A stretch of 64,000 nucleotides of DNA from Saprospiraceae bacterium (GCA_020436835.1 JAGQWZ010000171.1:1-64000), one strand, 5' to 3'; shown: positions 56,085 through 64,000, counted from the first letter of the stretch. The notes: generated from the letters alone by a model not told the origin. Program-made: numbers and translations.

Positions 56085-57314
56085 ATGAAAAAGATTCGTA
56101 CCGAGAGTCATTATTTGTATTCGACCGTATCGAGACAAATTAAGCAGTTTATTCCGGAAGTCCTCAGCACTTTGATCCTGCTAGCCTTTGCATTTGGATT
56201 AGCGGCTCAGCCCGGGTTGGAAGTCTCATCTCCCGGAAATGGAATCCAGGTCAATTCTGCAGGAAATAATGGGGTAAGTGTATTTGGTGCCACATTACAT
56301 GGTATTGGAATTTTTTCCGCCGGGGACGATGGCATCAATATATATAATGCCGTGAATGATGGTTTCCAGATCACATCTGCCGGAAGCAATGGGGTTTATA
56401 TCGAGGATGCCAATACCCATGCAATCAGGATTGATGATGCCGGAGATGATGCGATCCGTATCAACGATGCCGGAGATGATGGCATCGATGTACATGGTGC
56501 TGCCGGCGATGGCCTGTATGTGACCGGTGCCGGGCGAGACGGAATCTTTGTAAATGATGTGGTAGGTCGGTACAGCATGCAGATCTGGGGTAATAAGAAT
56601 CAAAGCGCCACTCCGATTGGCCATATTGCCCAGATTTTTAACCGTTCCGGTGGCCAGTCCGCTGATGTCCTTGCATTAAGGGTACGGTTAATTTCTGATG
56701 GTGGCACAGTGTGGCCGGGAGCAGGAAATAATTTCATCACCTTTTTCACCGGTGACTCCGTAGCCATTGGCAGAGTGGAAGGCAATGGATCCGGAGGCGT
56801 AATTTACGGTACCTCCGGAGCGGATTATGCCGAATGCATGCCCATAAAGGATATAAAAGAAAGTTTTATGCCTGGTGATCTGGTAGGTGTGTTTGGAGGT
56901 AAAATATCACATAAGACGGAGGGGGCGACACAAGTAATGGTAATTACCGATCAGGCGGCCGTACTCGGTAATTCCAGCGATCGACAAAAAGGCTACAAAC
57001 CAGTAAGTTTTATCGGTCAAATACCGGTAAGAGTAAGAGGTGCAGTCAAAGAAGGAGATTGGATTGTACCGGATGGCAACCACCGGGGGATAGCCAAGGC
57101 TGTTCCAACCTCCGAATTAACCCCCCACCATCAGATCGTCGGTCGGGCATGGGAGGGTTCGGAAAATCCCGAAATTAAAAGAATAAATACTGCCGTTGGA
57201 CTGGACCATAGTGAGGGCCTGATGAGAATGATTCTAAACCAACAAAAGGAGATTGAGAAGCTCCGGTTCATGATTCTGGAGTTGCAAAAAAATACTCTAA
57301 ATAAAACTTCATAA
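56085..57314 (+). CDS. Decapeptide-repeat secreted protein with phage-appendage-like C-terminal domain
   Basis: A 409-residue protein with a signal segment at about 28-42. Residues 51-160 contain eleven 10-residue repeats of the pattern x-Asp/Asn-Gly-Ile/Val-x-Val/Ile-x-x-Ala-Gly, probably a beta-solenoid or fibre. At about 244-340 is a domain with Gly-Ala-Asp-Tyr-Ala-Glu-Cys and Pro-Gly-Asp-Leu-Val-Gly, resembling the Peptidase G2-type domain of phage appendage proteins, in which an autoproteolytic cut can occur. The C-terminus is a predicted coiled coil (residues about 380-402). Tail-fibre-like surface role is inferred; cleavage is unproven. Confidence 0.7.
   Translation: MKKIRTESHYLYSTVSRQIKQFIPEVLSTLILLAFAFGLAAQPGLEVSSPGNGIQVNSAGNNGVSVFGATLHGIGIFSAGDDGINIYNAVNDGFQITSAGSNGVYIEDANTHAIRIDDAGDDAIRINDAGDDGIDVHGAAGDGLYVTGAGRDGIFVNDVVGRYSMQIWGNKNQSATPIGHIAQIFNRSGGQSADVLALRVRLISDGGTVWPGAGNNFITFFTGDSVAIGRVEGNGSGGVIYGTSGADYAECMPIKDIKESFMPGDLVGVFGGKISHKTEGATQVMVITDQAAVLGNSSDRQKGYKPVSFIGQIPVRVRGAVKEGDWIVPDGNHRGIAKAVPTSELTPHHQIVGRAWEGSENPEIKRINTAVGLDHSEGLMRMILNQQKEIEKLRFMILELQKNTLNKTS
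56235..56564 (+). repeat. Eleven tandem 30-nt units (decapeptide repeats)
   Basis: Exact 30-nt periodicity within the gene at 56085. The units have diverged in sequence, but the Gly-Ile and Ala-Gly positions stay in register through all units except the last ones. Confidence 0.75.
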
Positions 57315-57340
57315 AATCTGAATAATAAAAACTGTGACTC

Positions 57341-57563
57341 ATGAAAGATGATCTATCACCACGAGAAGACCAGATACTGAAATTGATCATTTCCGAGCAC
57401 ACTACCTCAGAAATTGACCCGGATACTCTATCTAAGCAAAGAAACCGTAAAAACGCACCGCAAACACCTTTTAGAAAAACTCAAAGCCCGCAATGTAGCC
57501 GGTCTGGTGCGGAGGGCTTTCGAATATGAATATGTATCGATTGGAAATACTATGTCTGCGTAA
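57341..57563 (+). pseudogene. Frameshifted LuxR-type HTH protein
   Basis: Frame 1 from the ATG at 57341 gives Leu-Ser-Pro-Arg-Glu-Asp-Gln-Ile-Leu-Lys-Leu-Ile, the first helix of a LuxR/GerE domain, and then runs off the domain after Ser-Glu-Ile-Asp at about 57418. The next frame resumes exactly there, with Tyr-Leu-Ser-Lys-Glu-Thr-Val-Lys-Thr-His-Arg-Lys-His and a normal C-terminal helix, ending at a TAA at 57561-57563. One base is gained or one is missing in the GACCCGG stretch. It could be a real lesion, a sequencing error, or, less likely, a recoded frameshift. Repaired, it would be a ~74-residue stand-alone DNA-binding domain. Confidence 0.85.
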
Positions 57564-57666
57564 GAGTTGGGGATTGATTTCTATGGTTGGTCCGGAAAAA
57601 AGGAATTCTTATCGATGGCGATGTTGTGCCATCGTCGCGGTGGGGATAAATGCATAATTAATTGCG

Positions 57667-58059
57667 GTGATAAATAAATCAAATTTGAAAATAATCATTG
57701 TCGATGATCACGAAATTTACCGAAAAAGTCTGGTCAAAATTGTCTCTAAAATATTACCCGCCTCTTATATTAAGCAGGCTAACGATGGGAGGCAATTTCT
57801 GGAATTGCTTTCGGAAGGCGACAAAATTGATCTGGCAATTGTGGATATAAAAATGCCGGTACTGGGAGGTATTGAAGCGACTCGCCTCGCCCGGCATTTG
57901 GTTCCGGATCTCAAAGTACTCGGCATTTCCATGTATCATTCAGAAGAAAATCGAAGACTCATGTTTGCTGCCGGTGCGGCAGGTTTCATCTGGAAAGGTG
58001 GAGATAGAAACGAAATCGAAAATGCAATTACCACTGTATTAGACGAAATGTGTTCATAA
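57667..58059 (+). CDS. Receiver-only response regulator
   Basis: A 130-residue single receiver domain. The acid pair is Asp13-Asp14, the phosphoacceptor Asp60 (Val-Asp-Ile-Lys-Met-Pro), the switch residue Ser88 and the conserved Lys110. All are in their expected places, so it should be phosphorylated. No output domain is attached. The separate LuxR-type HTH gene 100 nt upstream looks like the missing output half. The start is GTG at 57667; a TTG at 57685 is also possible. No histidine kinase is encoded nearby. Confidence 0.88.
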   Translation: MINKSNLKIIIVDDHEIYRKSLVKIVSKILPASYIKQANDGRQFLELLSEGDKIDLAIVDIKMPVLGGIEATRLARHLVPDLKVLGISMYHSEENRRLMFAAGAAGFIWKGGDRNEIENAITTVLDEMCS

Positions 58060-58205
58060 ATAAATTACTGGAAGGAGCTGCATTAAAAAATCAATGGCCC
58101 AAAGCACCAGTGATTAGTTCAATAAGAAAACTCATTGAAAATACAATAGATAATTACCAGCAAGATTCTAAATCGCCTGGTCCATTACAAAAAAGATAAA
58201 GTCTT

Positions 58206-59009
58206 ATGAAAAATACCTGGTTCTTGACAATATTAAGTTGCTCGATGGTTAATCTGCTATATTCGCAAGCAAGTCAACCGATATTGCTGGAAGTGGAGGG
58301 GGCTATTCAGATTGGCCATAATGATAATCCAACGCCAAATCCAGGCACGATACGTTACAATGGCGCTGACCTTCAAGGCTATACTCCGGATGGATGGATA
58401 TCACTAACCGGCGTTTCGTATATCTATGATATTGATAACAATCGCTACGAAACCATTAAAATCGGAAATCAAATCTGGATGGCTGAGAACCTCCGTTCTA
58501 CCCGTTATAATGATGGTACTCCTATTCAATTAATTACCGATAATGCAGCATGGACTACCGCCGACAACGCACCTGCCTACACCTGGTATAATAATGGGCC
58601 ATCGGCGTACGGAGCATTATACAATGAATATGTAGTATCCGATACAAATTCTCATAACGTTTGTCCCGCAGGTTGGCACATACCATCTGAATCGGAATGG
58701 AATACCCTTTCATCATTTCTGGGTGGGTCCAGTGTGGCGGGTGGCAAAATGAAACAGTCCGGATTGGAACATTGGAAAAGCCCAAATACCATGGCAACAA
58801 ATGGAAGTAGTTTCACGGGATTACCGGGAGGCGCAAGAAACAGCTATTCCGGTGCATTTACGGGCATAGGTGAATTTGGTGGCTGGTGGAGTAATTCCCT
58901 TGGTACGGGAGGCTGGATCTACTACTTTTTGTTGGCGACAAATAATATACTTGACAATTATGTCTCTGATCCGAAGATCGGTTTGTCTGTGCGCTGTATT
59001 AAAGATTAA
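58206..59009 (+). CDS. FISUMP-domain secreted protein, copy 1
   Basis: A 267-residue protein with a signal peptide (residues about 1-21). Residues about 30-75 resemble an N-terminal module common in Bacteroidota tail-fibre-like proteins (Pro-Gly-Thr-Ile-Arg-Tyr-Asn-Gly... Trp-Ile-Ser-Leu-Thr-Gly). The FISUMP domain follows, with Gly-Asn-Gln-Ile-Trp-Met-Ala-Glu-Asn-Leu-Arg, Tyr-Thr-Trp-Tyr-Asn-Asn, Cys-Pro-Ala-Gly-Trp-His-Ile-Pro, Phe-Thr-Gly-Leu-Pro-Gly-Gly and a terminal Leu-Ser-Val-Arg-Cys-Ile-Lys-Asp. The two Cys residues probably pair. Function unknown; likely surface exposed. It has a tandem paralogue. Confidence 0.85.
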   Translation: MKNTWFLTILSCSMVNLLYSQASQPILLEVEGAIQIGHNDNPTPNPGTIRYNGADLQGYTPDGWISLTGVSYIYDIDNNRYETIKIGNQIWMAENLRSTRYNDGTPIQLITDNAAWTTADNAPAYTWYNNGPSAYGALYNEYVVSDTNSHNVCPAGWHIPSESEWNTLSSFLGGSSVAGGKMKQSGLEHWKSPNTMATNGSSFTGLPGGARNSYSGAFTGIGEFGGWWSNSLGTGGWIYYFLLATNNILDNYVSDPKIGLSVRCIKD

Positions 59010-59055
59010 CACGCGAAATGTGACCGGATTAATTATGATTAAAAGCACCTCATAA

Positions 59056-59844
59056 ATGAAAAACTTGATCCTATCCATAATTTTATTCACTATTTCTGTT
59101 GCGAATATTTTCTCACAAGAACTATTCACCATCAGTGGTGGCATAACGATTGGTTCTACTGATCAGGTACCAGTGCCTGACGGGACCATTCGCTGGAATG
59201 GAAATGACTTCGAAGTATGGAAGGGATCTGCCTGGTTTTCTCTTACGGGAGAAAGATACATCAGGGACCGGGACAACAATAAATATGCTACGGTCAGAAT
59301 AGGGAATCAGTTATGGATGAAGGAAAATCTTCGCGTTACCCATTACAATAATGGAGTCTCCATTCCTCTGGTGACCGATGCAGCCTCCTGGACTTCGCTC
59401 AATTCTCCGGCTTATACGTGGTATGACAATGCAGGATCGGATTTTGGTGCTCTCTACAATTTTTATGTAGTGGCAGACACCAACCGCTACAACGTTTGTC
59501 CTTCCGGATGGCATGTTCCCACACAGGGCGACTGGAATATCTTGATTACCAATCTCGGAGGATCAGCCGGAGCCGGAGGGGCACTAAAAGAAGCCGGATT
59601 GGCCCATTGGGCTCCACCAAATAGCAGTGGAACGAATGATAGTGCTTTTACGGGATTACCAGGAGGGTATCGTAACGCGCTTGGCTCCTTTTTCTTCAAG
59701 AGTCTGTTTGGTTTTTGGTGGAGCAACCAGGCTGCACCTGATGATAAAGCCCTGTTTTTTAGCCTGATTTACAATGACATCATTATAAACAGCAACAATT
59801 TAGATATGAAACATGGCCTGTCCGTACGATGTATTAAGGATTAA
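59056..59844 (+). CDS. FISUMP-domain secreted protein, copy 2
   Basis: A 262-residue paralogue of the preceding gene, 46 nt downstream. It has the same architecture: signal peptide (about 1-21), Pro-Asp-Gly-Thr-Ile-Arg-Trp-Asn-Gly module, FISUMP signature and a near-identical C-terminus (Leu-Ser-Val-Arg-Cys-Ile-Lys-Asp). The middle of the domain differs markedly, which suggests diverging binding faces after duplication. Confidence 0.85.
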   Translation: MKNLILSIILFTISVANIFSQELFTISGGITIGSTDQVPVPDGTIRWNGNDFEVWKGSAWFSLTGERYIRDRDNNKYATVRIGNQLWMKENLRVTHYNNGVSIPLVTDAASWTSLNSPAYTWYDNAGSDFGALYNFYVVADTNRYNVCPSGWHVPTQGDWNILITNLGGSAGAGGALKEAGLAHWAPPNSSGTNDSAFTGLPGGYRNALGSFFFKSLFGFWWSNQAAPDDKALFFSLIYNDIIINSNNLDMKHGLSVRCIKD

Positions 59845-60067
59845 TCGGCACCTACCCAAGTTCATTTATTAATGATCCTGAAGTCTTTTTAGGACCCCTT
59901 TATTCAATAAATCATCTAGCAAACCCAGCGGGCCGTCACTGAAACAAACGAAATTGCTTTCGATTTAATCGCATTATCTTCACCAGAGCGCTGCTTAAAA
60001 GATTTTAAAAAAAATGTCCAACTTAGCAAGCTTCTTTAGTCTTTAGAGAAAGTTAAAAGATCATATC

Positions 60068-60421
60068 ATGAAAAAATTTCTCATTCTGTTGCATGAAGAT
60101 GTAGAACAATTGCATAATCTTTCTCCTAGGGAAATGGAAGAATTGGTCAAAGCGCATATGGATTGGGCGGCCAAACTTGGAAAGGAAGGACACTTGATTT
60201 CCGGAGATGGACTGGAAGAAAAAGGCGCATTGATCACTGGTAAGAATTCCGTGATTAAGGATGGTCCTTATTTGGAAGCCAAGGAAATTATTGGAGGATA
60301 TTACCTGATAGAGGCACAAGACCTATCGACGGCTACGGAGATCGCTAAAGAATGCCCTTGCCATCATTGGGGTGGCACCACCGAAGTTCGACCAATAATG
60401 GACTATAACACCAATGGATAA
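60068..60421 (+). CDS. YCII-related (DGPF-type) protein
   Basis: A 117-residue soluble protein. The segment Lys-Asp-Gly-Pro-Tyr-Leu-Glu-Ala-Lys-Glu-Ile-Ile-Gly-Gly-Tyr-Tyr is the DGPF signature (with Tyr in place of Phe). Such proteins are regularly encoded beside ECF42 sigma factors, and the next gene overlaps by 8 nt. The DGPF protein may be part of a sensing step or a target, which is not settled. Confidence 0.88.
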   Translation: MKKFLILLHEDVEQLHNLSPREMEELVKAHMDWAAKLGKEGHLISGDGLEEKGALITGKNSVIKDGPYLEAKEIIGGYYLIEAQDLSTATEIAKECPCHHWGGTTEVRPIMDYNTNG

Positions 60422-61622
60422 CCCGGTCCATTACCGGGATATTGAACTTAATTACCGGAAGTTGTATGGGAAGCTCTATGCTTCCCTTTTAGCTCTTTTC
60501 GGACCGGCTCACATTCCGTTGATTGAAGATGCTATTCAGAATGCCTTTTATAAATCCCTAAAAAGTTGGAAACCAGATGCATTTCCCCAAAATCCACTCA
60601 ACTGGTTGTTCGTGGTGTGTAAAAATGACCTGTTGACCCAGCTGCGAAAGCTCAAGCAATCCGGATCTTTCACCCTTTTGGAACCTAATGCAAAACTGAT
60701 GGAAACAGATGATCAGCATATGGACCCCCGGTTAGAATTGCTGTTATTCATCGCCGGCTTGAATAATATTACGGTAAAATCTAAAATCCTCTTTTCACTA
60801 AAGAACGTATTTGGACTGAGTGTCAAAGAAATTCAACAAAATACCCTTTTGGGTGAAGCCGCTGTTTACAAAAATATAAAACGTACTCAGGACAAAATTC
60901 TGAACCGGGATCTTTTACCCGATACCGCTGAAGACGAACAATCTATACCAATCATTCTCGAGATTCTGTATTCCGTATTCAATCAAGGCTTTGATGTACT
61001 GGAAGGAACAGGGATGACGCTGGACCATGATATCGTACTTGAAGCCTTTGCATTAGCCAAACAAACACTCCGGCACTATTCAAACCACCATCAGACCAAG
61101 AATTTAATGGCCTTATTTTGCCTGCATGTGGCCAGAATGCCAAGTCGTTTCGGCATTGATCAGATCATTCCCTTTTATGAGCAAGACCGCAAAAGTTGGG
61201 ATCAAACCTTAATTCAGCTTGGAGTACATTATTTGACCAAACCACGCACACTGGATCGCTATTATTTGGAAGCTTTGATCACCTCCTTGCACATGATCAC
61301 CCGTAAGCCCGATCGTACTCATTGGAAGCAGATCAGTGAATGTTATTTTTTACTTGAAAAACTAAATAATTCGCCAATTACCCGGATCAATTATGCCTAT
61401 ACATTGGCCCGGGCAGGTAAGTTGGGCGAAGCCATAAAAAAGCTGATTGCGGCCAAGAGAGAACTGCCATCTGATCATTTTTACCTTCATCTGGTTGAGG
61501 CAGAAATACTGCGTCATCAATATCCGGAGCAATCGAGAAGAATTCTCTTAAAAGCATTGACACTCAACGATCATCCCTTACGTCAAAAACTAATCCGGGA
61601 AAAGATCGATTCAATCAATTAA
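60414..61622 (+). CDS. ECF42-like RNA polymerase sigma factor with C-terminal extension
   Basis: A 402-residue protein. Residues about 1-75 carry sigma region 2 and about 105-165 region 4. The long helical C-terminal half includes Leu-Tyr-Ser-Val-Phe-Asn-Gln-Gly-Phe and TPR-like helices, matching the ECF42 group rather than classic anti-sigma-controlled ECFs. In that group, the C-terminal domain is needed for activity. The 8-nt overlap with the DGPF gene supports a shared transcript. No anti-sigma factor is seen. Confidence 0.88.
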   Translation: MDNPVHYRDIELNYRKLYGKLYASLLALFGPAHIPLIEDAIQNAFYKSLKSWKPDAFPQNPLNWLFVVCKNDLLTQLRKLKQSGSFTLLEPNAKLMETDDQHMDPRLELLLFIAGLNNITVKSKILFSLKNVFGLSVKEIQQNTLLGEAAVYKNIKRTQDKILNRDLLPDTAEDEQSIPIILEILYSVFNQGFDVLEGTGMTLDHDIVLEAFALAKQTLRHYSNHHQTKNLMALFCLHVARMPSRFGIDQIIPFYEQDRKSWDQTLIQLGVHYLTKPRTLDRYYLEALITSLHMITRKPDRTHWKQISECYFLLEKLNNSPITRINYAYTLARAGKLGEAIKKLIAAKRELPSDHFYLHLVEAEILRHQYPEQSRRILLKALTLNDHPLRQKLIREKIDSIN

Positions 61623-61701
61623 GTCAGATCATGTGTTTCGGTTCTATTTAAAGGATGAACATTTTCTATCTTCATTCTACTGGAATTTGAATTTCGGGGT
61701 C

Positions 61702-62670
61702 ATGACAATATCTATAGACAAAGTTATCGGCACAGACAAGTATTTATTGAGATTGCCAAATGAGCGCGATATTGATTTTATTTTCTCGGCCACGCAATTC
61801 CCAGGATTTAACGACTTTATGCAATGGGATGCTCCTGACAGTAAAAAAATAATTGTTCAAAATTTAAGGCAAACAATCCAAAAGTGGAAAATCGGCACTG
61901 AATACAATTTTACCATTGTAAACAAAATTGATGAAAACCAAAGATTAGGTCGAATATCTATAAGAAAAACAGGTAAAAAAAATATCTGGCACCTGGGCTA
62001 TTGGACACATCCACTACATCAGGGCAAAGGAGTGATGACAGAAGCGGTAGCTTCGATTCTCGGCTTTGGCTTTAACACACTTTTGGCTAAGGAAATCCGG
62101 TCCAGATATGCCATTCAGAATAAAGCCAGCGAAAAGGTTCTATTTAAAAATGGTTTCAGATTCTTAAAACACCTCGAGCGGGGATTTCAAAAAGAAGGGA
62201 TCTGGATTCGAGAAAATGAATTAAGAATAAAACGGAAAGAATGGTCTGCAAGATCAAAGTCCCAAAGTACTGATTGCACTTTCTGTAAAACGCTGATTGA
62301 TCACCCTCATACTCTTTTTGAGAATGAAAATATAATTGCTATACTGGATGCTGACCCAATTACGGTCGCACATATTATCATTTGCCCAAAAAACCACATC
62401 ACTGATTTTCATCTCCTACCTGACGAGATCTTATTGGAAATTATGCAATTGGCAAAGAAATACGTGAAGGCTTTGAACAAGATATTCCAGCCCAAAGGAT
62501 ACTCAATGATGATCAACGGTGGTAAATATAACGACATCAAACATATGCACCTCCATATCTTTCCCCGGTTTTCTCAAAAAGACTTTCGTTGGGTTTACAA
62601 CGAGCATTTGCCGAAGGAAGCTTCTAAATTTGAGGTGGTAAAAAAACTCCTGGAAGGACACCTCAGTTGA
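61702..62670 (+). CDS. GNAT acetyltransferase - HIT domain fusion
   Basis: A 322-residue protein from the ATG at 61702; a GTG at 61633 would add 23 atypical residues. Residues about 1-180 are a RimJ/RimL-type GNAT with Gly-Tyr-Trp-Thr-His-Pro and Gln-Gly-Lys-Gly-Val-Met-Thr-Glu. Residues about 190-320 are a HIT-family nucleotide hydrolase/transferase: Cys192-x-x-Cys195, then His281-Met-His283-Leu-His285. The two halves are not separated by a stop. Fusion suggests the acetyl acceptor and a nucleotide-linked product are connected, but the reaction is unknown. Confidence 0.85.
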   Translation: MTISIDKVIGTDKYLLRLPNERDIDFIFSATQFPGFNDFMQWDAPDSKKIIVQNLRQTIQKWKIGTEYNFTIVNKIDENQRLGRISIRKTGKKNIWHLGYWTHPLHQGKGVMTEAVASILGFGFNTLLAKEIRSRYAIQNKASEKVLFKNGFRFLKHLERGFQKEGIWIRENELRIKRKEWSARSKSQSTDCTFCKTLIDHPHTLFENENIIAILDADPITVAHIIICPKNHITDFHLLPDEILLEIMQLAKKYVKALNKIFQPKGYSMMINGGKYNDIKHMHLHIFPRFSQKDFRWVYNEHLPKEASKFEVVKKLLEGHLS

Positions 62671-62689
62671 ATATCCTTATTTTAAGAGA

Positions 62690-63223
62690 ATGGAAAACCA
62701 GCTACTGGAAACGGAAAGACTTATTCTCCGTCCGTTTATGGAAGAGGATATAGAGCCCACTTACCAAATGAACCTGGATCCAGAAGTATCCAAATACACC
62801 GGTGATGGAGGAGTGGTGGACCGAGCAGAAATCGAACGGCGCATCACCGAAGATGTCATGGGTGACTACCGTAAACATGGATTTGGGAGACTGGCCGTTA
62901 CATTGAAAACGGAGAATATATTAATTGGCTTCTGTGGTTTGAAGTATCTGGATGACCTGGATGTAGTTGATCTGGGCTACCGGTTGAACCGGAATTATTG
63001 GGGTCAGGGCTTTGCTACAGAAGCGGCTAAAGTCTGCCTTGATTTCGGTTTTAAAAAGTTAAATCTATCGCAGATTATTGGATTGGTGCTCCCGGAAAAT
63101 ATTGCTTCCATACGGGTCCTGGATAAATTGGGTTTCAGATTTGAAAAGGAATTTGAACAAGACGATCTACTTGTGCGACAATATGCCCTATCAAATCTTG
63201 CGAGGGATGAATCTATCGATTGA
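62690..63223 (+). CDS. GNAT family N-acetyltransferase (RimJ/RimL type)
   Basis: A 177-residue acetyltransferase. It has Leu-Glu-Thr-Glu-Arg-Leu-Ile-Leu-Arg-Pro-Phe at the start, Gly-Phe-Cys-Gly-Leu-Lys-Tyr in the core and Gly-Tyr-Arg-Leu-Asn-Arg-Asn-Tyr-Trp-Gly-Gln-Gly-Phe-Ala-Thr-Glu-Ala, the acetyl-CoA site. Asn-Ile-Ala-Ser-Ile-Arg-Val-Leu completes the fold. It begins 20 nt after the fusion gene and may be co-transcribed. Confidence 0.9.
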   Translation: MENQLLETERLILRPFMEEDIEPTYQMNLDPEVSKYTGDGGVVDRAEIERRITEDVMGDYRKHGFGRLAVTLKTENILIGFCGLKYLDDLDVVDLGYRLNRNYWGQGFATEAAKVCLDFGFKKLNLSQIIGLVLPENIASIRVLDKLGFRFEKEFEQDDLLVRQYALSNLARDESID

Positions 63224-63398
63224 TAAAATAAGGTATTTGATAAATCCACTTCGGAATCATTCCTGCCGGTCAGACCAAATTAAATCAATCAATTAATTCC
63301 TAAATTATCAGAATCCCAGTCAGGTCCTCCTCGAGAAATCTATTTTTGTGAGCTGGAATGCCAAAACTTTATTCAGATTTAGGCTATAATAAACAAAT

Positions 63399-64000
63399 AT
63401 GGAAGAGCATCAATTTGCCACGAAAGCAATTAAGACCACACAAAGGGCTTTTGAAAACATAAATCCGGTTACGGCACCGATTTATCTGAGCACCACCTTC
63501 AAACGTAATCCGGATGGGAGCTACAACGATGGTTTTGTGTACACAAGGGCTGATAATCCAAACCGGCGTATTCTTGAGCAAAGTCTGGCCGAATTGGAAG
63601 GGGGAGCAGATGCTTTTGCATTTTCTTCGGGCATGGCTGCGGTGAGTGCACTTTTCCAAAGTCTGTCACCTACCGATCACATTTTGCTTCCGGACGATAT
63701 CTATTTTAATATCTACTTGTTGGTAGATGAAGTGTTCTCACGCTGGGGTTTGACCTATACGCTTGTCGATATGACTGACCTGAATGCCCTAAAGGCTGCA
63801 TTTCGTCCCAATACCCGGCTGGTATGGCTTGAAACACCCTCCAACCCTCAACTGAAGATCACTGACATTGCCGAAGTAGCGACCATCGCTCACGACCAGG
63901 GGGCCTTGATAGTGGTCGATAATACCTGGCCTACCCCAGTTTTGCAAAGACCTTTTGATCTGGGAGCAGATATTGTCATGCACTCGACGACGAAATATTT
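63399..64000 (+). CDS. Cystathionine gamma-synthase/lyase-family PLP enzyme, 3' end outside the window
   Basis: About 200 codons are present, starting at the ATG at 63399. The sequence has Thr-Lys-Ala-Ile-Lys-Thr-Thr-Gln near the start, Tyr-Thr-Arg-Ala-Asp-Asn-Pro-Asn, Phe-Ser-Ser-Gly-Met-Ala-Ala-Val, Asp-Asn-Thr-Trp-Pro-Thr-Pro, and His-Ser-Thr-Thr-Lys-Tyr, in which the Lys is the PLP lysine. It acts in transsulfuration or methionine/cysteine metabolism. Which reaction it performs cannot be decided without the C-terminal half. Confidence 0.92.
   Translation, partial: MEEHQFATKAIKTTQRAFENINPVTAPIYLSTTFKRNPDGSYNDGFVYTRADNPNRRILEQSLAELEGGADAFAFSSGMAAVSALFQSLSPTDHILLPDDIYFNIYLLVDEVFSRWGLTYTLVDMTDLNALKAAFRPNTRLVWLETPSNPQLKITDIAEVATIAHDQGALIVVDNTWPTPVLQRPFDLGADIVMHSTTKY

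Noticed and set aside
56085-59844. Reading the fibre-type cluster as a prophage
   Set aside because: No capsid, terminase, integrase, lysis or tail-assembly genes are present; only single domains resemble phage parts.

Overview
The window looks like chromosome of a member of the Bacteroidota, probably near the Saprospiraceae. The evidence is a Por-type (T9SS) C-terminal sorting domain on one secreted hydrolase, a TANFOR-like amino-terminal domain, FISUMP proteins, a DUF6090-type protein, a PadR gene paired with a prefix-domain ABC permease, a TonB receptor with a carboxypeptidase-regulatory-like front domain, and the near absence of Shine-Dalgarno sequences. I saw no tRNA, rRNA, CRISPR array, transposase or intact prophage.

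Region 1 (152-15675, minus strand) is the most remarkable part. Five genes are fused head to tail by overlaps of 4, 17 and 1 nt and a 3-nt gap. In transcription order they are a 601-aa outer-membrane beta-barrel, a 1547-aa exported beta-rich protein, a 695-aa fibronectin-type protein, a 2094-aa protein with a TANFOR-like domain, a zinc-protease motif and a nuclease-like C-terminal tip, and a 239-aa cytoplasmic protein in the position of an immunity gene. I read it as a surface-delivered polymorphic toxin/immunity system that may carry its own outer-membrane partner proteins.

Region 2 (15676-24147) holds a repeat-rich gap, a heme-receptor-like TonB receptor with a small membrane-anchored companion, and a run of small single-gene units: GNAT acetyltransferase, DUF998-like membrane protein, DUF1801-like, SRPBCC-like and TfoX-like proteins, and a quinone-oxidoreductase-like MDR enzyme. 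Region 3 (24148-37183) has the PadR/ABC pair, a possible xylan-decorating-group set (CE2-like esterase, CE15-like glucuronoyl esterase, with a sulfotransferase between them), a NhaD-type antiporter, a Tat-exported enolase-superfamily enzyme, a lipoprotein serine hydrolase and a DinB-like protein.

Region 4 (37278-43470) contains divergent katG/oxyR, a stomatin-like SPFH protein, and an ECF sigma factor operon with small membrane proteins. Region 5 (43728-50608) has a DUF6090-type protein, a FlgO-like/TPR/AraC hybrid regulator, a second MDR enzyme, a DUF4386-like protein, an AlkD-like DNA-alkylation repair protein and a second serine hydrolase. Region 6 (50685-55729, minus) is a set of three exported enzymes: a T9SS-secreted CocE/NonD hydrolase, a Tat-exported DegT-type aminotransferase and a Tat-exported double amidohydrolase.

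Region 7 (56085-59844) pairs a decapeptide-repeat protein ending in a phage-appendage-like domain with two tandem FISUMP proteins. Between them lie a frameshifted LuxR-type HTH gene and a receiver-only response regulator. Region 8 (60068-64000) has a DGPF/YCII protein overlapping an ECF42-like sigma factor, a GNAT-HIT fusion, a second GNAT, and the start of a cystathionine gamma-synthase-family gene cut by the window edge. Several intergenic regions carry members of dispersed, modular non-coding repeats.
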